Below, piece after piece: positions 29,062 to 40,444 of a stretch of 64,000 bases of DNA. Below the pieces are notes generated by a model. That model did no database searches, had not been told where the DNA came from, and saw only the letters and a program-made list of their open reading frames with translations. Made by a program: the position numbers and the translations under genes. The stretch is from the NCBI GenBank assembly GCA_021806165.1, contig JAJZXY010000004.1:1-64000 (forward strand), in the 5' to 3' direction. How positions within the stretch are numbered: position 1 is the first letter of the stretch; every line of letters starts with the position of its first letter. This DNA comes from Thermoplasmata archaeon (lineage in GTDB: Archaea; Thermoplasmatota; Thermoplasmata; Sysuiplasmatales; Sysuiplasmataceae).

Positions 29062-29595
29062 ATGACATCCGACCGGACTGATATACGGAAGCAGGTGGAG
29101 GACAGCAGCGGACTGCTGAAGAAGATACAGCTTGTGATCCCGGGATTCAGGGGATACAGGGAACTTGAAGACCTAAGGGTCGCTGACGAGCTCCTGAGGA
29201 GGCAGGTGGCCCTTTCGCTCCAGAAGGGGCTGAACAGCCTGAGGGAGGGCAGGAGGACTCTGGTGGAGAAGGGCGATTACACATACCTTGAGAGAGTGGC
29301 ATCCCTCATCTCCAGGCTCCAGCAGCTTGAGGGGCAGGTGGAGCATGCCGAACAGGTATACTCTGGAATATCACCCATGATAAGGGTGGGCCAGGATACG
29401 CTGAACAGCCTTTACGACTATGATTTTGCATTCATTGACACTGCCTCCAAACTGTCGTCGGGCTGCGAAATAGCAGGCGCTGTCGGAACCGACGGGTTTG
29501 AGGGGCTTCTTGACGGCGTCGATAACGCCATCGCCGGTTTCAAGTCTGCATTCGATAACAGGATTAGGACTGTTGAGAAAATACAGGTAAAGTGA
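29062..29595 (+). CDS. coiled-coil-rich hypothetical protein, first gene of SPFH/zinc-ribbon cassette
   Basis: Charged helical sequence; 10 nt upstream of the SPFH gene. Confidence 0.65.
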   Translation: MTSDRTDIRKQVEDSSGLLKKIQLVIPGFRGYRELEDLRVADELLRRQVALSLQKGLNSLREGRRTLVEKGDYTYLERVASLISRLQQLEGQVEHAEQVYSGISPMIRVGQDTLNSLYDYDFAFIDTASKLSSGCEIAGAVGTDGFEGLLDGVDNAIAGFKSAFDNRIRTVEKIQVK

Positions 29596-29605
29596 GGTTT
29601 GGGAG

Positions 29606-30775
29606 TTGTTCGGAAGAAAGTCAGGCGGAGGCGGTATACCCGCCTCTGGTGGAAGTGTGCTCGGGTCCGTCACCATAAACTGGGAGAACCAGTACAAGCG
29701 TGACAATGTGATGTGGAAAGTGCCCAGGCTGATAAGGCTCAATGACAATATAGTGGTGAGGGAGGATGAGATAGCCGTCTTCTTCAGGGACGGCAAGGTG
29801 CTCACCTACTTCGATCAGCCTGACAGGTATGCTCTCACCGATTTCAACGCCCCGGTGGTAGGGAAGCTGCTGAAATTCTTCACAGGTGTTGTGCAGCAGG
29901 CAGAGGTATACTATCTTCAGAAGAGGTTCTTCGACGGCAAGTTCGGAAGCACGCAGCCGTACGAGTTCCTGGATACCATGTTCGGCATTGTCAACCTGAG
30001 GGTATACGGGGAATACAGGTACCGTGTATCAAATGCGGAGAATTTCATAAACCAGTTCGTGGGCACTTTCAATGACGAAACGGCGGCGGACGTGGAGGAC
30101 AGGCTGAAGGACCAGATGGTGCTCCTTACATTCAATGCGATCGGCAAGATGAAGGACAAGGGAATGAAGGTCACGGACCTGGCAACAAACCTGACAAACA
30201 TCGAGCAGGTGATTCTTGCCATGTCCCCAGACCATTTCCAGCAGTACGGTGTGGAGATAAACAAGGTCCCCGGGCTTACCATCAGCCTTCCGGACGAGGT
30301 GCAGAAGGCGGTCGACACGAGGTCGCAGATGTCGGTGCTGGGCGTCAACTACATGCAGTACCAGGCCGGACAGGCGATGGTCGACGCGGCTCAGAACACT
30401 TCCGGGGTTGCGGGCGTGGGCGCCGGACTGGGTGTCGGACTTGGGGCAGGAGCGGGAGTCGGCTATGCCATGGCAGGTCCGATGATGCAGGGCATTCAGC
30501 AGCAGCCGACAAAGACCTGTGCCAAGTGCGGGAGCATGGTCCCTGCGAGCAGCGCGTTCTGTCCGAACTGCGGTGCCAGCATGTCCCAGCAGGTTCAGAT
30601 GATTACATGCGCCAAGTGCGGGGAGAAGATGCCGGAGGGCACCAAGTTCTGCCCGAACTGCGGCACGGCAGTCTCCCCACAGCCCCAGGCGAAGCAGGAA
30701 ATCAAATGTGCGAGCTGCGGTTTCGTGCTGCAGTCACCGGCAAAGTTCTGTCCGAACTGCGGAAAACCGATGTGA
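29606..30775 (+). CDS. SPFH-domain protein (YdjI/virion-core-like) with three C-terminal zinc ribbons
   Basis: SPFH-like N-terminal region; Gly-rich linker; CAKCG..FCPNCG, CAKCG..FCPNCG, CASCG..FCPNCG. Confidence 0.8.
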   Translation: MFGRKSGGGGIPASGGSVLGSVTINWENQYKRDNVMWKVPRLIRLNDNIVVREDEIAVFFRDGKVLTYFDQPDRYALTDFNAPVVGKLLKFFTGVVQQAEVYYLQKRFFDGKFGSTQPYEFLDTMFGIVNLRVYGEYRYRVSNAENFINQFVGTFNDETAADVEDRLKDQMVLLTFNAIGKMKDKGMKVTDLATNLTNIEQVILAMSPDHFQQYGVEINKVPGLTISLPDEVQKAVDTRSQMSVLGVNYMQYQAGQAMVDAAQNTSGVAGVGAGLGVGLGAGAGVGYAMAGPMMQGIQQQPTKTCAKCGSMVPASSAFCPNCGASMSQQVQMITCAKCGEKMPEGTKFCPNCGTAVSPQPQAKQEIKCASCGFVLQSPAKFCPNCGKPM

Positions 30776-30780
30776 TTTGG

Positions 30781-31794
30781 ATGTACTGTATAAAGTGCGG
30801 AACGGAGCTGCCACAGGATGCTAAATTCTGCTACAAGTGCGGTGCTGAACAGACCGCCCGGGCCGGAGGGCAGCAGGCGCAGGCGGCAAAGCCTGATTCG
30901 TCCAGGAATGTGATCGCAGCCGCTACGGTAACAGAGCTTAAATGCCCCGGGTGCGGTGCGCCCATCAAGCCGCAGCTTGGGGAGATGGTTATCACTTGCG
31001 AATACTGTGGCGCCAGCATCTCACTTGCACAGGCAGGGTGGGAAGACATACAGAAGCATACCATGCTTCCCCTGAGGCTGATGGACCAGCAGAGTGTGCT
31101 GAAGGTCATCTACGACGTAATGGACAAGGGTCTGCTGCGCAGGCACTTTTCAGAGGATGCCAAGCTTGAGGAGATGAGTCTGAGCGTCGTCCCATACTGG
31201 ATTGTTCCCGTTTCCGCAAGGACCACCTACACGGCTGTTGATGTGTATGCGCAGGTGGGTACCATTGCCACAACGGCGGCACTTTTCGGTGTCATGGGAG
31301 GAGCCTTCGGCGGAGGCAGGGAGCGCGGCGGCAACGTGGGAACCGGTCTGCTCGAAGGCACGCTGGTCGGAGGTATGATAGGAGGCAGAGGGAACAGCTC
31401 AAGGGCCTATTCCCTGAACCAGAACTACCAGTTTCCTGTTGTGGCCATGAAGGCACTGGATGAGTACCAGCCGAAGAATTACGAGTTTGAGCTGGAGGAG
31501 AGGGAGCTATTCGACTCGAGCAGGTTCCCCAAGGGGATAAAGGTGCTGAACGGGGATGTGGGCGAAGAGGCTGCGGAGTACGAGGCAAAGACCAATGTCA
31601 GCCAGCTCCAGTACACGAAGGTGCATGCACAGCACCACATGGTTCAGAGCCTGCACACGGAAATGGACACTTCTGACCCCGAACTACTCCATACGCCTGT
31701 CTGGTTTGCCAGATTCGAGAGGAAGGGAAAGAAGATAGTTGTGGTCGTGGACGGCCATACGGGCGGCATAATAAACAGCATAGGACTTGACTGA
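30781..31794 (+). CDS. double zinc-ribbon protein (YdjG-like)
   Basis: MYCIKCGTELPQDAKFCYKCGAEQ and CPGCGAPI..CEYCGASI, Gly-rich segment; ATG 30781 preferred over ORF-track start. Confidence 0.75.
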   Translation: MYCIKCGTELPQDAKFCYKCGAEQTARAGGQQAQAAKPDSSRNVIAAATVTELKCPGCGAPIKPQLGEMVITCEYCGASISLAQAGWEDIQKHTMLPLRLMDQQSVLKVIYDVMDKGLLRRHFSEDAKLEEMSLSVVPYWIVPVSARTTYTAVDVYAQVGTIATTAALFGVMGGAFGGGRERGGNVGTGLLEGTLVGGMIGGRGNSSRAYSLNQNYQFPVVAMKALDEYQPKNYEFELEERELFDSSRFPKGIKVLNGDVGEEAAEYEAKTNVSQLQYTKVHAQHHMVQSLHTEMDTSDPELLHTPVWFARFERKGKKIVVVVDGHTGGIINSIGLD

Positions 31795-31802
31795 AGGGCT
31801 GT

Positions 31803-32846
31803 TCAGGCTTCGTAGTCGACCGTAACTGTCCCGTCATCCGATTCGGCGGTGGATGATGCGCACGGAAGCTCAATGCCGGTTTCCTGCAAGGTTGTCACCG
31901 GAAAACCATACCTGCTGCTGACGTAACCCAGATTCCTCCCCCTCCTTTCGCATTCCGCGACATAATCGAGATGCGATTGAACACGGGAGCTGGTGAAATT
32001 TCTCGACCCGCGGACGGCGCCGCGTAAATTAGCCCGGGCAATGAGGGCAAGCTGACCTTCAAGTTCAAGACCTACGCTGTTCCTTGCGCATTCTGCCGCC
32101 GCAAGGCATGTGGTCCCGCTTCCGGCAAACGGGTCGAGCACTGTATCCCCCTGCAGTGAAAACATGCATATCAGCCTCCTGGCAAGGCCTGCAGGGAAGC
32201 TGGCGCTTCTTACGCGCGGGGAGCCAGCGCCTGCCGTCTGCCTTTCTCCCTTCACATCCTCCCAGACATCGGAGAACCACAGGTTACGCTCTTCCCAGAA
32301 AAACGCGCTCCGCCTTCTGGTGCTCCTTTCAGCGGCTGTCGAGAAATGCCTCACAGCACCTTTGCGCAATACAAGAATGTGCTCGTGCTCCAGAGTGGGA
32401 TATGCTGATGGTGGCATCATGCCTGAGCCCATGAACTTGTTGGGTTTGTTGGACTGCTTTCTCCACAGTATTCCCGGCAGAACGTGGAATCCCGCAAGGC
32501 GGCAGGATTCGAGAATCCTGGAGTGGTTCGGGAACAGCCTGAAAAGACCGTCGGCCTTTCTTGTCGCATCTCCCACCACTATGCATGCGATGCCCCCTTC
32601 CCTGAGCGCCGCGTAGATGCCCCGCCATACAGGGTCAAGCTCAGCGTGCATGAGTTCGAATGCCTTATCCGCGTTGCCGGAGGATAGTTCCCTTCCGACC
32701 CTGGCGTTCAGCCTGCTGAAGAGTGCATCCCACATGCCTATCATCGGGTAGGGGGGGGATGTGACCACGAGATCCGCGGTACCCCTGCCAGCCCAGGCAA
32801 GTGAGCGCGAGTCGGCCTGAAGCACCCGATGCACCGTGGACTCCAT
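31803..32846 (-). CDS. DNA methyltransferase (beta-class N4-cytosine/N6-adenine type)
   Basis: TSPPYPMIGMWD near N-term, DPFAGSGTTCLAAAE near C-term. Confidence 0.85.
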   Translation of the reverse strand: MESTVHRVLQADSRSLAWAGRGTADLVVTSPPYPMIGMWDALFSRLNARVGRELSSGNADKAFELMHAELDPVWRGIYAALREGGIACIVVGDATRKADGLFRLFPNHSRILESCRLAGFHVLPGILWRKQSNKPNKFMGSGMMPPSAYPTLEHEHILVLRKGAVRHFSTAAERSTRRRSAFFWEERNLWFSDVWEDVKGERQTAGAGSPRVRSASFPAGLARRLICMFSLQGDTVLDPFAGSGTTCLAAAECARNSVGLELEGQLALIARANLRGAVRGSRNFTSSRVQSHLDYVAECERRGRNLGYVSSRYGFPVTTLQETGIELPCASSTAESDDGTVTVDYEA

Positions 32847-32971
32847 CAGGACGAGGCAATGACAAGGCTGAATAAAACGAATACGGTTGACCGATGCACT
32901 GGCAGTTGAGGACGGGATTCCTGGGGAAAGGGACGGGCCTATGATGCGGCCTGTGTGTATCGACTACAAAT

Positions 32972-32980
32972 CTTTATATA
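32972..32980 (+). promoter_or_regulatory. TATA-like box upstream of hsp20
   Basis: ctttatata about 36 nt upstream of the ATG. Confidence 0.55.
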
Positions 32981-33015
32981 GAAGTGCTATCATATAATAC
33001 TGTCTGGTGACAAGA

Positions 33016-33501
33016 ATGGCTAACAAGATAGAACCTTACAGGAAGGGCATCAGGCCAAGAACAATCGATGAGCTGTTTGACGACATGCAGCGTTCATTTG
33101 AGGACATGATGTGGCCTTTTCTGCCTGCATCCCGCTGGCCATCGTTCGGGGAACTCGAGTCTGTAACAGGAAGGCTTCCACATGCGGATGTTGAGGAGAC
33201 GGAGAAGGAATACAGGATCACTGCGGACATGCCCGGTATCCCCAAGGAGAACATCGAGGTAAAGCTAAGCGAGGGAAATGTCGTGGAGATTGCCGGAAGG
33301 TCCTCCTCTGAGAAGGAAGAATCCAAGGGAAAGTATCTCAGGCAGGAGAGGAGCAGCACCGACTTTTACCGCAGGTTTGCCCTCGAGAGCGAAGTTGACG
33401 AGGAAAAGGTGGAGGCGAGGATGGAGAACGGAGTCCTCACTCTCACGCTGCCCAAGAAGACTGTGGAGCCGTCGAAGGTGCACAAGGTACCTGTAAAATA
33501 A
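33016..33501 (+). CDS. hsp20: Hsp20/alpha-crystallin small heat-shock protein
   Basis: ACD: EYRITADMPGIPKENIEVKLSEGNVVEIAG..YRRFALESEVDEEKVEARMENGVLTLTLPK. Confidence 0.93.
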   Translation: MANKIEPYRKGIRPRTIDELFDDMQRSFEDMMWPFLPASRWPSFGELESVTGRLPHADVEETEKEYRITADMPGIPKENIEVKLSEGNVVEIAGRSSSEKEESKGKYLRQERSSTDFYRRFALESEVDEEKVEARMENGVLTLTLPKKTVEPSKVHKVPVK

Positions 33502-33503
33502 CC

Positions 33504-33522
33504 AAATCCTTTTTTATTTTAT
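33504..33522 (+). terminator. T-rich element after hsp20, also possible TATA-like region for cdc48
   Basis: aaatccttttttattttatt immediately after the hsp20 stop and upstream of cdc48. Confidence 0.4.
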
Positions 33523-33539
33523 TAAGGGATTGAAGGTAA

Positions 33540-35741
<2,202 letters not shown>

Positions 35742-35746
35742 GTGCC

Positions 35747-36730
35747 ATGGCGAAGAACCCTGACCCGGCAAAACGCGAGGACATCATCCGCTTCGTGTGG
35801 GAGATGCTCTCCAAGGCGGGGTTCTACCTTACTGACTGCCGTGAATTCAGGAGCATGACATTTGACCTTATCGGCAGGAGGGACAGGGAGCTCCTGTTCG
35901 TTAAGGTGCTCAGGAATGTCGACGGTTTCAACCGCGAGACTGCAGTGGAGATGAAGCGCATTACCAGCGCACTGGAAGGCAAGCCGCTCATTGTCGGTCT
36001 GCATTCGGGAGCTGGTGAACTTGAGGACGGGATTGTCTACTCCAGATTCGACGTGCCCATAGTGACTCTTGGGACGCTGAACGATGAATTCCTTGAGGGA
36101 GTTCCGCCCTTCATACTGGCTGAGCCCGGTGGCCTTTACGTGAGGATTGACGGCATGATGCTCCGCAGGATGAGGGTTGAAATGAACCTCTCCCTTGGCG
36201 CCCTCGCGGAGATTGCTGGAGTTTCCAGAAGGGCGATACAGATGTACGAGAGCGGGATGAAGGCAGTAATAGAGGTTGCCCGCAGGCTGGAGGAATTTTT
36301 CGACCAGCCCTTTGTCCTGCCCCTGGAGGACTGGGATCTGAGGGAGGAGACCGGCGGGGGAGAGAAATGGCACCCCGATTTTGACGAGCTGGGCGGATTC
36401 GAGAGCGAAGTATACAGGCTGCTCACCGAGATAGGCTATTCGGTTCTTCCCACACGCCGCTCGGCATTTGACGCCATAACGGTTCACAGGGATGACGTCC
36501 TCATAACTTGGCTCGGACAGAATTTCACCGATTTTGGAAGAAAGGCGGCTGCGCTCGACAGCATCACGAGGGTTGCGGAGAAGGAAGCGGTGATATTCCT
36601 TCAGAGACCGACCGGGAAGGAGAGCGCTGCAGGCATACCTATCATAGGCAGGGAAGAGCTGCTTTCAATCCATTTCCCGGAGGAGCTCTCCGCAGTGGCA
36701 GAGAGCAGAAGGCGTCGCAACAGGGATTAG
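35747..36730 (+). CDS. archaeal HTH (Xre-like) transcriptional regulator, COG1395-like
   Basis: Central HTH: LGALAEIAGVSRRAIQMYESGMKAVIEVARRLEEFF. Confidence 0.8.
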   Translation: MAKNPDPAKREDIIRFVWEMLSKAGFYLTDCREFRSMTFDLIGRRDRELLFVKVLRNVDGFNRETAVEMKRITSALEGKPLIVGLHSGAGELEDGIVYSRFDVPIVTLGTLNDEFLEGVPPFILAEPGGLYVRIDGMMLRRMRVEMNLSLGALAEIAGVSRRAIQMYESGMKAVIEVARRLEEFFDQPFVLPLEDWDLREETGGGEKWHPDFDELGGFESEVYRLLTEIGYSVLPTRRSAFDAITVHRDDVLITWLGQNFTDFGRKAAALDSITRVAEKEAVIFLQRPTGKESAAGIPIIGREELLSIHFPEELSAVAESRRRRNRD

Positions 36731-36742
36731 AACGGTGTCCTG

Positions 36743-37378
36743 ATGGCCGAACGGGAGTGGTTTTTCGACATACACGGATGCAAAGTTGTGCTGCTCGCCA
36801 CGATTAATGGCCTGACTTCGGAGATTGAGATCATTCGCACCGCGCTCGAAAAGCACACGCCCGATGAGATTGGACTTTCGGTGACTTCAGCCCAGCTGGC
36901 CAACCTGAGAAAGTGGAACGGCAAGGAGGAACAAGAGGAGCCTGATTACTCTGATTTCGACCTCTTCTATATCAGGGAAATGTCGAAGTTCGGGGATGTC
37001 CTGCTCCCCTCCCCCTCCCACCTCTATACAGTTGCAGCGGCGGATGCCGCAGGCATAGGCATAGTGGCGCTTGACATGGACGATGAGCTGTACACAGGCC
37101 TGTACGTGAGCCTTGTGACGCCTTCCTCCCTCTTCCTCGATTCCATATCCAGGAAGAGGAGGATGAGGAAACGCCTCGACGGCACGCCGGAGGAAGTTGT
37201 CCTCAAGCTTGACGATATTGCAAAACACCCCCGTGGCATCGTTGAGGTCGACAGGGAAAGGGAGAAGCACATGGCTTCGGAGATCAGACGGCGGGCAATG
37301 GAGGGTGAGACCTTCCTGGCCGTGGTGGATTATGAGAGATCGGCCGGCGTCCGCGCATTCCTCGAGAATGAGGAATGA
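36743..37378 (+). CDS. conserved hypothetical, possibly divergent TraB/PrgY-like
   Basis: N-term IHGCKVVLLATINGLTSEIEIIRTALEKHTPDEIGL and C-term REREKHMASEIRRRAMEGETFLAVVDYERSAGVRAFL follow the TraB-like order. Confidence 0.45.
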   Translation: MAEREWFFDIHGCKVVLLATINGLTSEIEIIRTALEKHTPDEIGLSVTSAQLANLRKWNGKEEQEEPDYSDFDLFYIREMSKFGDVLLPSPSHLYTVAAADAAGIGIVALDMDDELYTGLYVSLVTPSSLFLDSISRKRRMRKRLDGTPEEVVLKLDDIAKHPRGIVEVDREREKHMASEIRRRAMEGETFLAVVDYERSAGVRAFLENEE

Positions 37379-37380
37379 GT

Positions 37381-38769
37381 TCACATTTCAGACTCCACTT
37401 CCCTCAGGGAGCTGTCGAATATCTCCAGACCCCTGCCCACCAGTTCATCCTCGATTGTAAGCGGTGCCATGAAGCGCATGACGTTTCCATAGTGGCCGCA
37501 TGTATGCATTAGCACACCCTTCCTGAACAACCTGTCCCTCAGAGAGCGAGCTGCAGACTGGGAGGGGGCGCGACTCTTCCTGTCTTCCACAAGTTCCACC
37601 CCTATCATGAATCCCAGTCCCCTTACTTCTCCGATTGATCTGCTGCCTGATGCAATCTCCTCAAAATGCGCCTTCACCCTCGCACCCACTTTCGAGACTC
37701 TGGAGAGCGTGTTGCTTTCCTTGAGGTGCTTCAGGATTGCATCACCCGCGGCAAGTGCAATGGGGTTGCCGCGGTAGGTGCCGAGGTGGAATCCGGGAGG
37801 GAGATCTTCATCGTACTCCCGGCGGTAGGTGATCATCGAGTTTGGAATGCCCCCGCCTATTGCCTTTGAAATGCACATGATATCCGGCGTGATGGAGGAG
37901 TGCTCCGATGCCCATATGCGCCCCGTTCTTCCAACACCGCTCTGCACCTCGTCCACTATCAGTGGAATTGAATGCTTTTCGGTGACCTCACGCAGCATGG
38001 GAAGGAAATCTGGCGGTGGAACTATATAACCACCCTCCCCCTGAACGGGCTCCACCAGAACACCTGCGATGGAGTCGGGCCCGGAACTCGTGTCACGTAT
38101 CAGGTATTCCAGCGTATCGACAACGCTCTTCGACTCGTCACCCTCCCGCACGGAGTAGGGGAATCTGTAGGTATACGGGTAGGGGAGGTGATGTACGCCG
38201 TAGGAGGGCAGTGATGCATACTCCCGGTAGTGCCTGTTCGCGGTGGCCCCGATGATGCCGCCATGAACGCCGTGGTAGGCTCCGCCGAAGGCGACAATTG
38301 TTCTCCTTCCTGTAACGTGCCTTGCGAGACTGACAGCAGCCTCGCATGCATCTGCCCCCGTGACAGTGAACATTGTCCTGCTGTTGTTCCTGAGATCTCC
38401 AGGCAGGGTTGAGTTGAGCGTCTTGAGAAACGAGGTTCTTGCAGGCACGGGCATCTCATTGATGTGGGAGATGGCTTCGAGCTGCCCCCTCATGGCATTT
38501 ACCACTAAAGGGTTCGCATGGCCCAGGTTGATCACGCAGACGCCTGCAAACCAGTCAACGAAAACGTTGCCGTCCATGTCGCGGATAGAGGAGTTCCTGC
38601 CCTCCGCAATTGCGACAGGAAAGAAGGAGGTGTATGTCCTTGACAGTGTCTCCAGCTCATTCTGAACATCAAGTATCTCCTTCGATCTCGGGCCTGGAAG
38701 TTCGGTCTTTACCGAAGGCGCGTCCGGGTAGCTTGAAAAAGTTGCCGGCATCTGATTCAACATCCACAC
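37381..38769 (-). CDS. class III aminotransferase (4-aminobutyrate/acetylornithine type)
   Basis: GNVFVDWFAGVCVINLGHANP, GAYHGVHGG, LIVDEVQSGVGRTGR, ISKAIGGGIP. Confidence 0.88.
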   Translation of the reverse strand: MWMLNQMPATFSSYPDAPSVKTELPGPRSKEILDVQNELETLSRTYTSFFPVAIAEGRNSSIRDMDGNVFVDWFAGVCVINLGHANPLVVNAMRGQLEAISHINEMPVPARTSFLKTLNSTLPGDLRNNSRTMFTVTGADACEAAVSLARHVTGRRTIVAFGGAYHGVHGGIIGATANRHYREYASLPSYGVHHLPYPYTYRFPYSVREGDESKSVVDTLEYLIRDTSSGPDSIAGVLVEPVQGEGGYIVPPPDFLPMLREVTEKHSIPLIVDEVQSGVGRTGRIWASEHSSITPDIMCISKAIGGGIPNSMITYRREYDEDLPPGFHLGTYRGNPIALAAGDAILKHLKESNTLSRVSKVGARVKAHFEEIASGSRSIGEVRGLGFMIGVELVEDRKSRAPSQSAARSLRDRLFRKGVLMHTCGHYGNVMRFMAPLTIEDELVGRGLEIFDSSLREVESEM

Positions 38770-38908
38770 ACGAGATTGCGTGGAATGATATTAATAAAGC
38801 GCAGCTCGATGGGAACAGCTACTAATAGGAAATGGAATAGTACAAGGCCGGGACAGGAGCGCAGGCAGCCTGCAGGGAGGAAATTCCGTTAAGAGCGGAG
38901 ATCGAAAT

Positions 38909-40444
38909 ATGGACAGCGCAGATAGCGAAAACAGGCAGAGGGTTGAATGCTACAACTGCTACAGGCTGATGCCTGCCGACTCGAAGTTCTGCCCATACTG
39001 CGGGCATAACCAGCAGGAAAAGAGTGGCTACACGCTGAGGACAGGAGGGCAGCAGCCAGCTGAAGCGGCCGCCCACGGGGCAGAGGTACCCGCTGCCGCG
39101 CCCGCCGCATATTCACCACCGGGGCCGGCGCCTGTGCAGCATCCCTATGGTGGCCAGCCGTACGCTTCCGGGGGAGGCACATATGCCGCTAGGGAAGGCG
39201 TAAACTGGGTCGACGTAGCGAAATACGGCGGCGTGATCGGCACAATACTGTTCATAATTGTCCTTGTGATGGAATTCGCGGCAGTACTCTACGGCTTCAC
39301 CTACCTGCAGCAGATGAATTCCTTTCCCTACTTCTACCCGTTCTACTTCATCACGCCGTATGTTATCGGGCTGTTCATAATAGGAGGGGTGGGATACAGC
39401 ATCGTATATGTCCTCTTCGTGATGATAGCTGCCGTATCGCTTGCATATGTCCTCAGGGGTTCAGCCAGCTTTGCCAAGGAACTTAGGCCAATATCACGAG
39501 GCATATCCTCAAGCACGATCTTCCTGATAGCAACGCTGGTCATGACCTATTACTTCATAAGCATAGTCGTGGAAGTTGTACTGCTTGGCCTCGGATCGAG
39601 CGTCAGCTCGCCTAATTTCAGCGCCAGCCCGTGGTACATGGAGGTTTTCGGTTTTGTTTTCGCACCGGTCTGGGAGGAGATAGCTGTCAGAGTGCTGCTC
39701 CTTGGCCTCCCCCTTATGATAATAAGCGCACTTGCAGGGAAGACGGACAGGCCTTGGTGGAGGTACCTCACCGGTGGAAATCTCCGGATGTCGCCTGCGG
39801 CTGTCTTCTTCCTCATCCTGTCCAGTGTCATGTTCGGCCTGGGCCACTGGCTTGCAGGATCAGGGTGGGGTGCATGGAAAATATTTCCGGCGGCGGTTGC
39901 TGGCCTGTTCATGGGATTTCTTTTCCTCAAGAAGGGCCTTTTTGCTGCCATAATCTTCCATTTCAGCGTCGACACACAGGCATTGCTTATCCTGTCACCC
40001 AACAGCAACATAGGCATCACTTACATGATCAGCGTGGTCACCATAATCTGGGTCATCATAGGAGCGGTATTCTTCATCTACTACCTGCTTGTAATGCTGA
40101 GTTTCATCTCATCCAGGGACCTTCTTCCCAGGAAGGTTGGAGAACGCTACAGAAATGCGGGTGCGGCAGCGGCCTCTGCCTCAGCGGCACCACCGCAGCA
40201 GTACCAGCCGCAGGAGCCGCGGCCTCCTGCGGTGGCACCTCCTCCTCCAAAACAGGAACTGCATCCGTACAGACCTCCAGGGTTTGCCGGGGGAAACGTT
40301 ATGCGGGACCCGCATATGCCTGCGCCTGTCATTCCGGGAGAGCCCGTCTTCGGCTACATGTGCAGCAACTGCGGAAGCATGGAGGCGAAGTATGCAGACG
40401 GTAAATTCGTCTGCGTCTACTGCGGCCACGAAAGTGAGAAATGA
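38909..40444 (+). CDS. CPBP-family intramembrane protease with N- and C-terminal zinc ribbons
   Basis: VWEEIAVR (EExxR), FGLGHWLAG, FHFSVDT; CYNCYRLMPADSKFCPYCG at N-term and CSNCGSMEAKYADGKFVCVYCG at C-term. Confidence 0.8.
   Translation: MDSADSENRQRVECYNCYRLMPADSKFCPYCGHNQQEKSGYTLRTGGQQPAEAAAHGAEVPAAAPAAYSPPGPAPVQHPYGGQPYASGGGTYAAREGVNWVDVAKYGGVIGTILFIIVLVMEFAAVLYGFTYLQQMNSFPYFYPFYFITPYVIGLFIIGGVGYSIVYVLFVMIAAVSLAYVLRGSASFAKELRPISRGISSSTIFLIATLVMTYYFISIVVEVVLLGLGSSVSSPNFSASPWYMEVFGFVFAPVWEEIAVRVLLLGLPLMIISALAGKTDRPWWRYLTGGNLRMSPAAVFFLILSSVMFGLGHWLAGSGWGAWKIFPAAVAGLFMGFLFLKKGLFAAIIFHFSVDTQALLILSPNSNIGITYMISVVTIIWVIIGAVFFIYYLLVMLSFISSRDLLPRKVGERYRNAGAAAASASAAPPQQYQPQEPRPPAVAPPPPKQELHPYRPPGFAGGNVMRDPHMPAPVIPGEPVFGYMCSNCGSMEAKYADGKFVCVYCGHESEK

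Noticed and set aside
30526-30780. N-terminal extension of the 30781 zinc-ribbon protein in the ORF track
   Set aside because: Out-of-frame translation of the preceding gene's ribbons; ATG at 30781 starts a proper ribbon.
39631-40404. 257-aa alternate-frame ORF in the CPBP gene
   Set aside because: Overlaps a clear CPBP/zinc-ribbon reading frame; no protein-like conservation.
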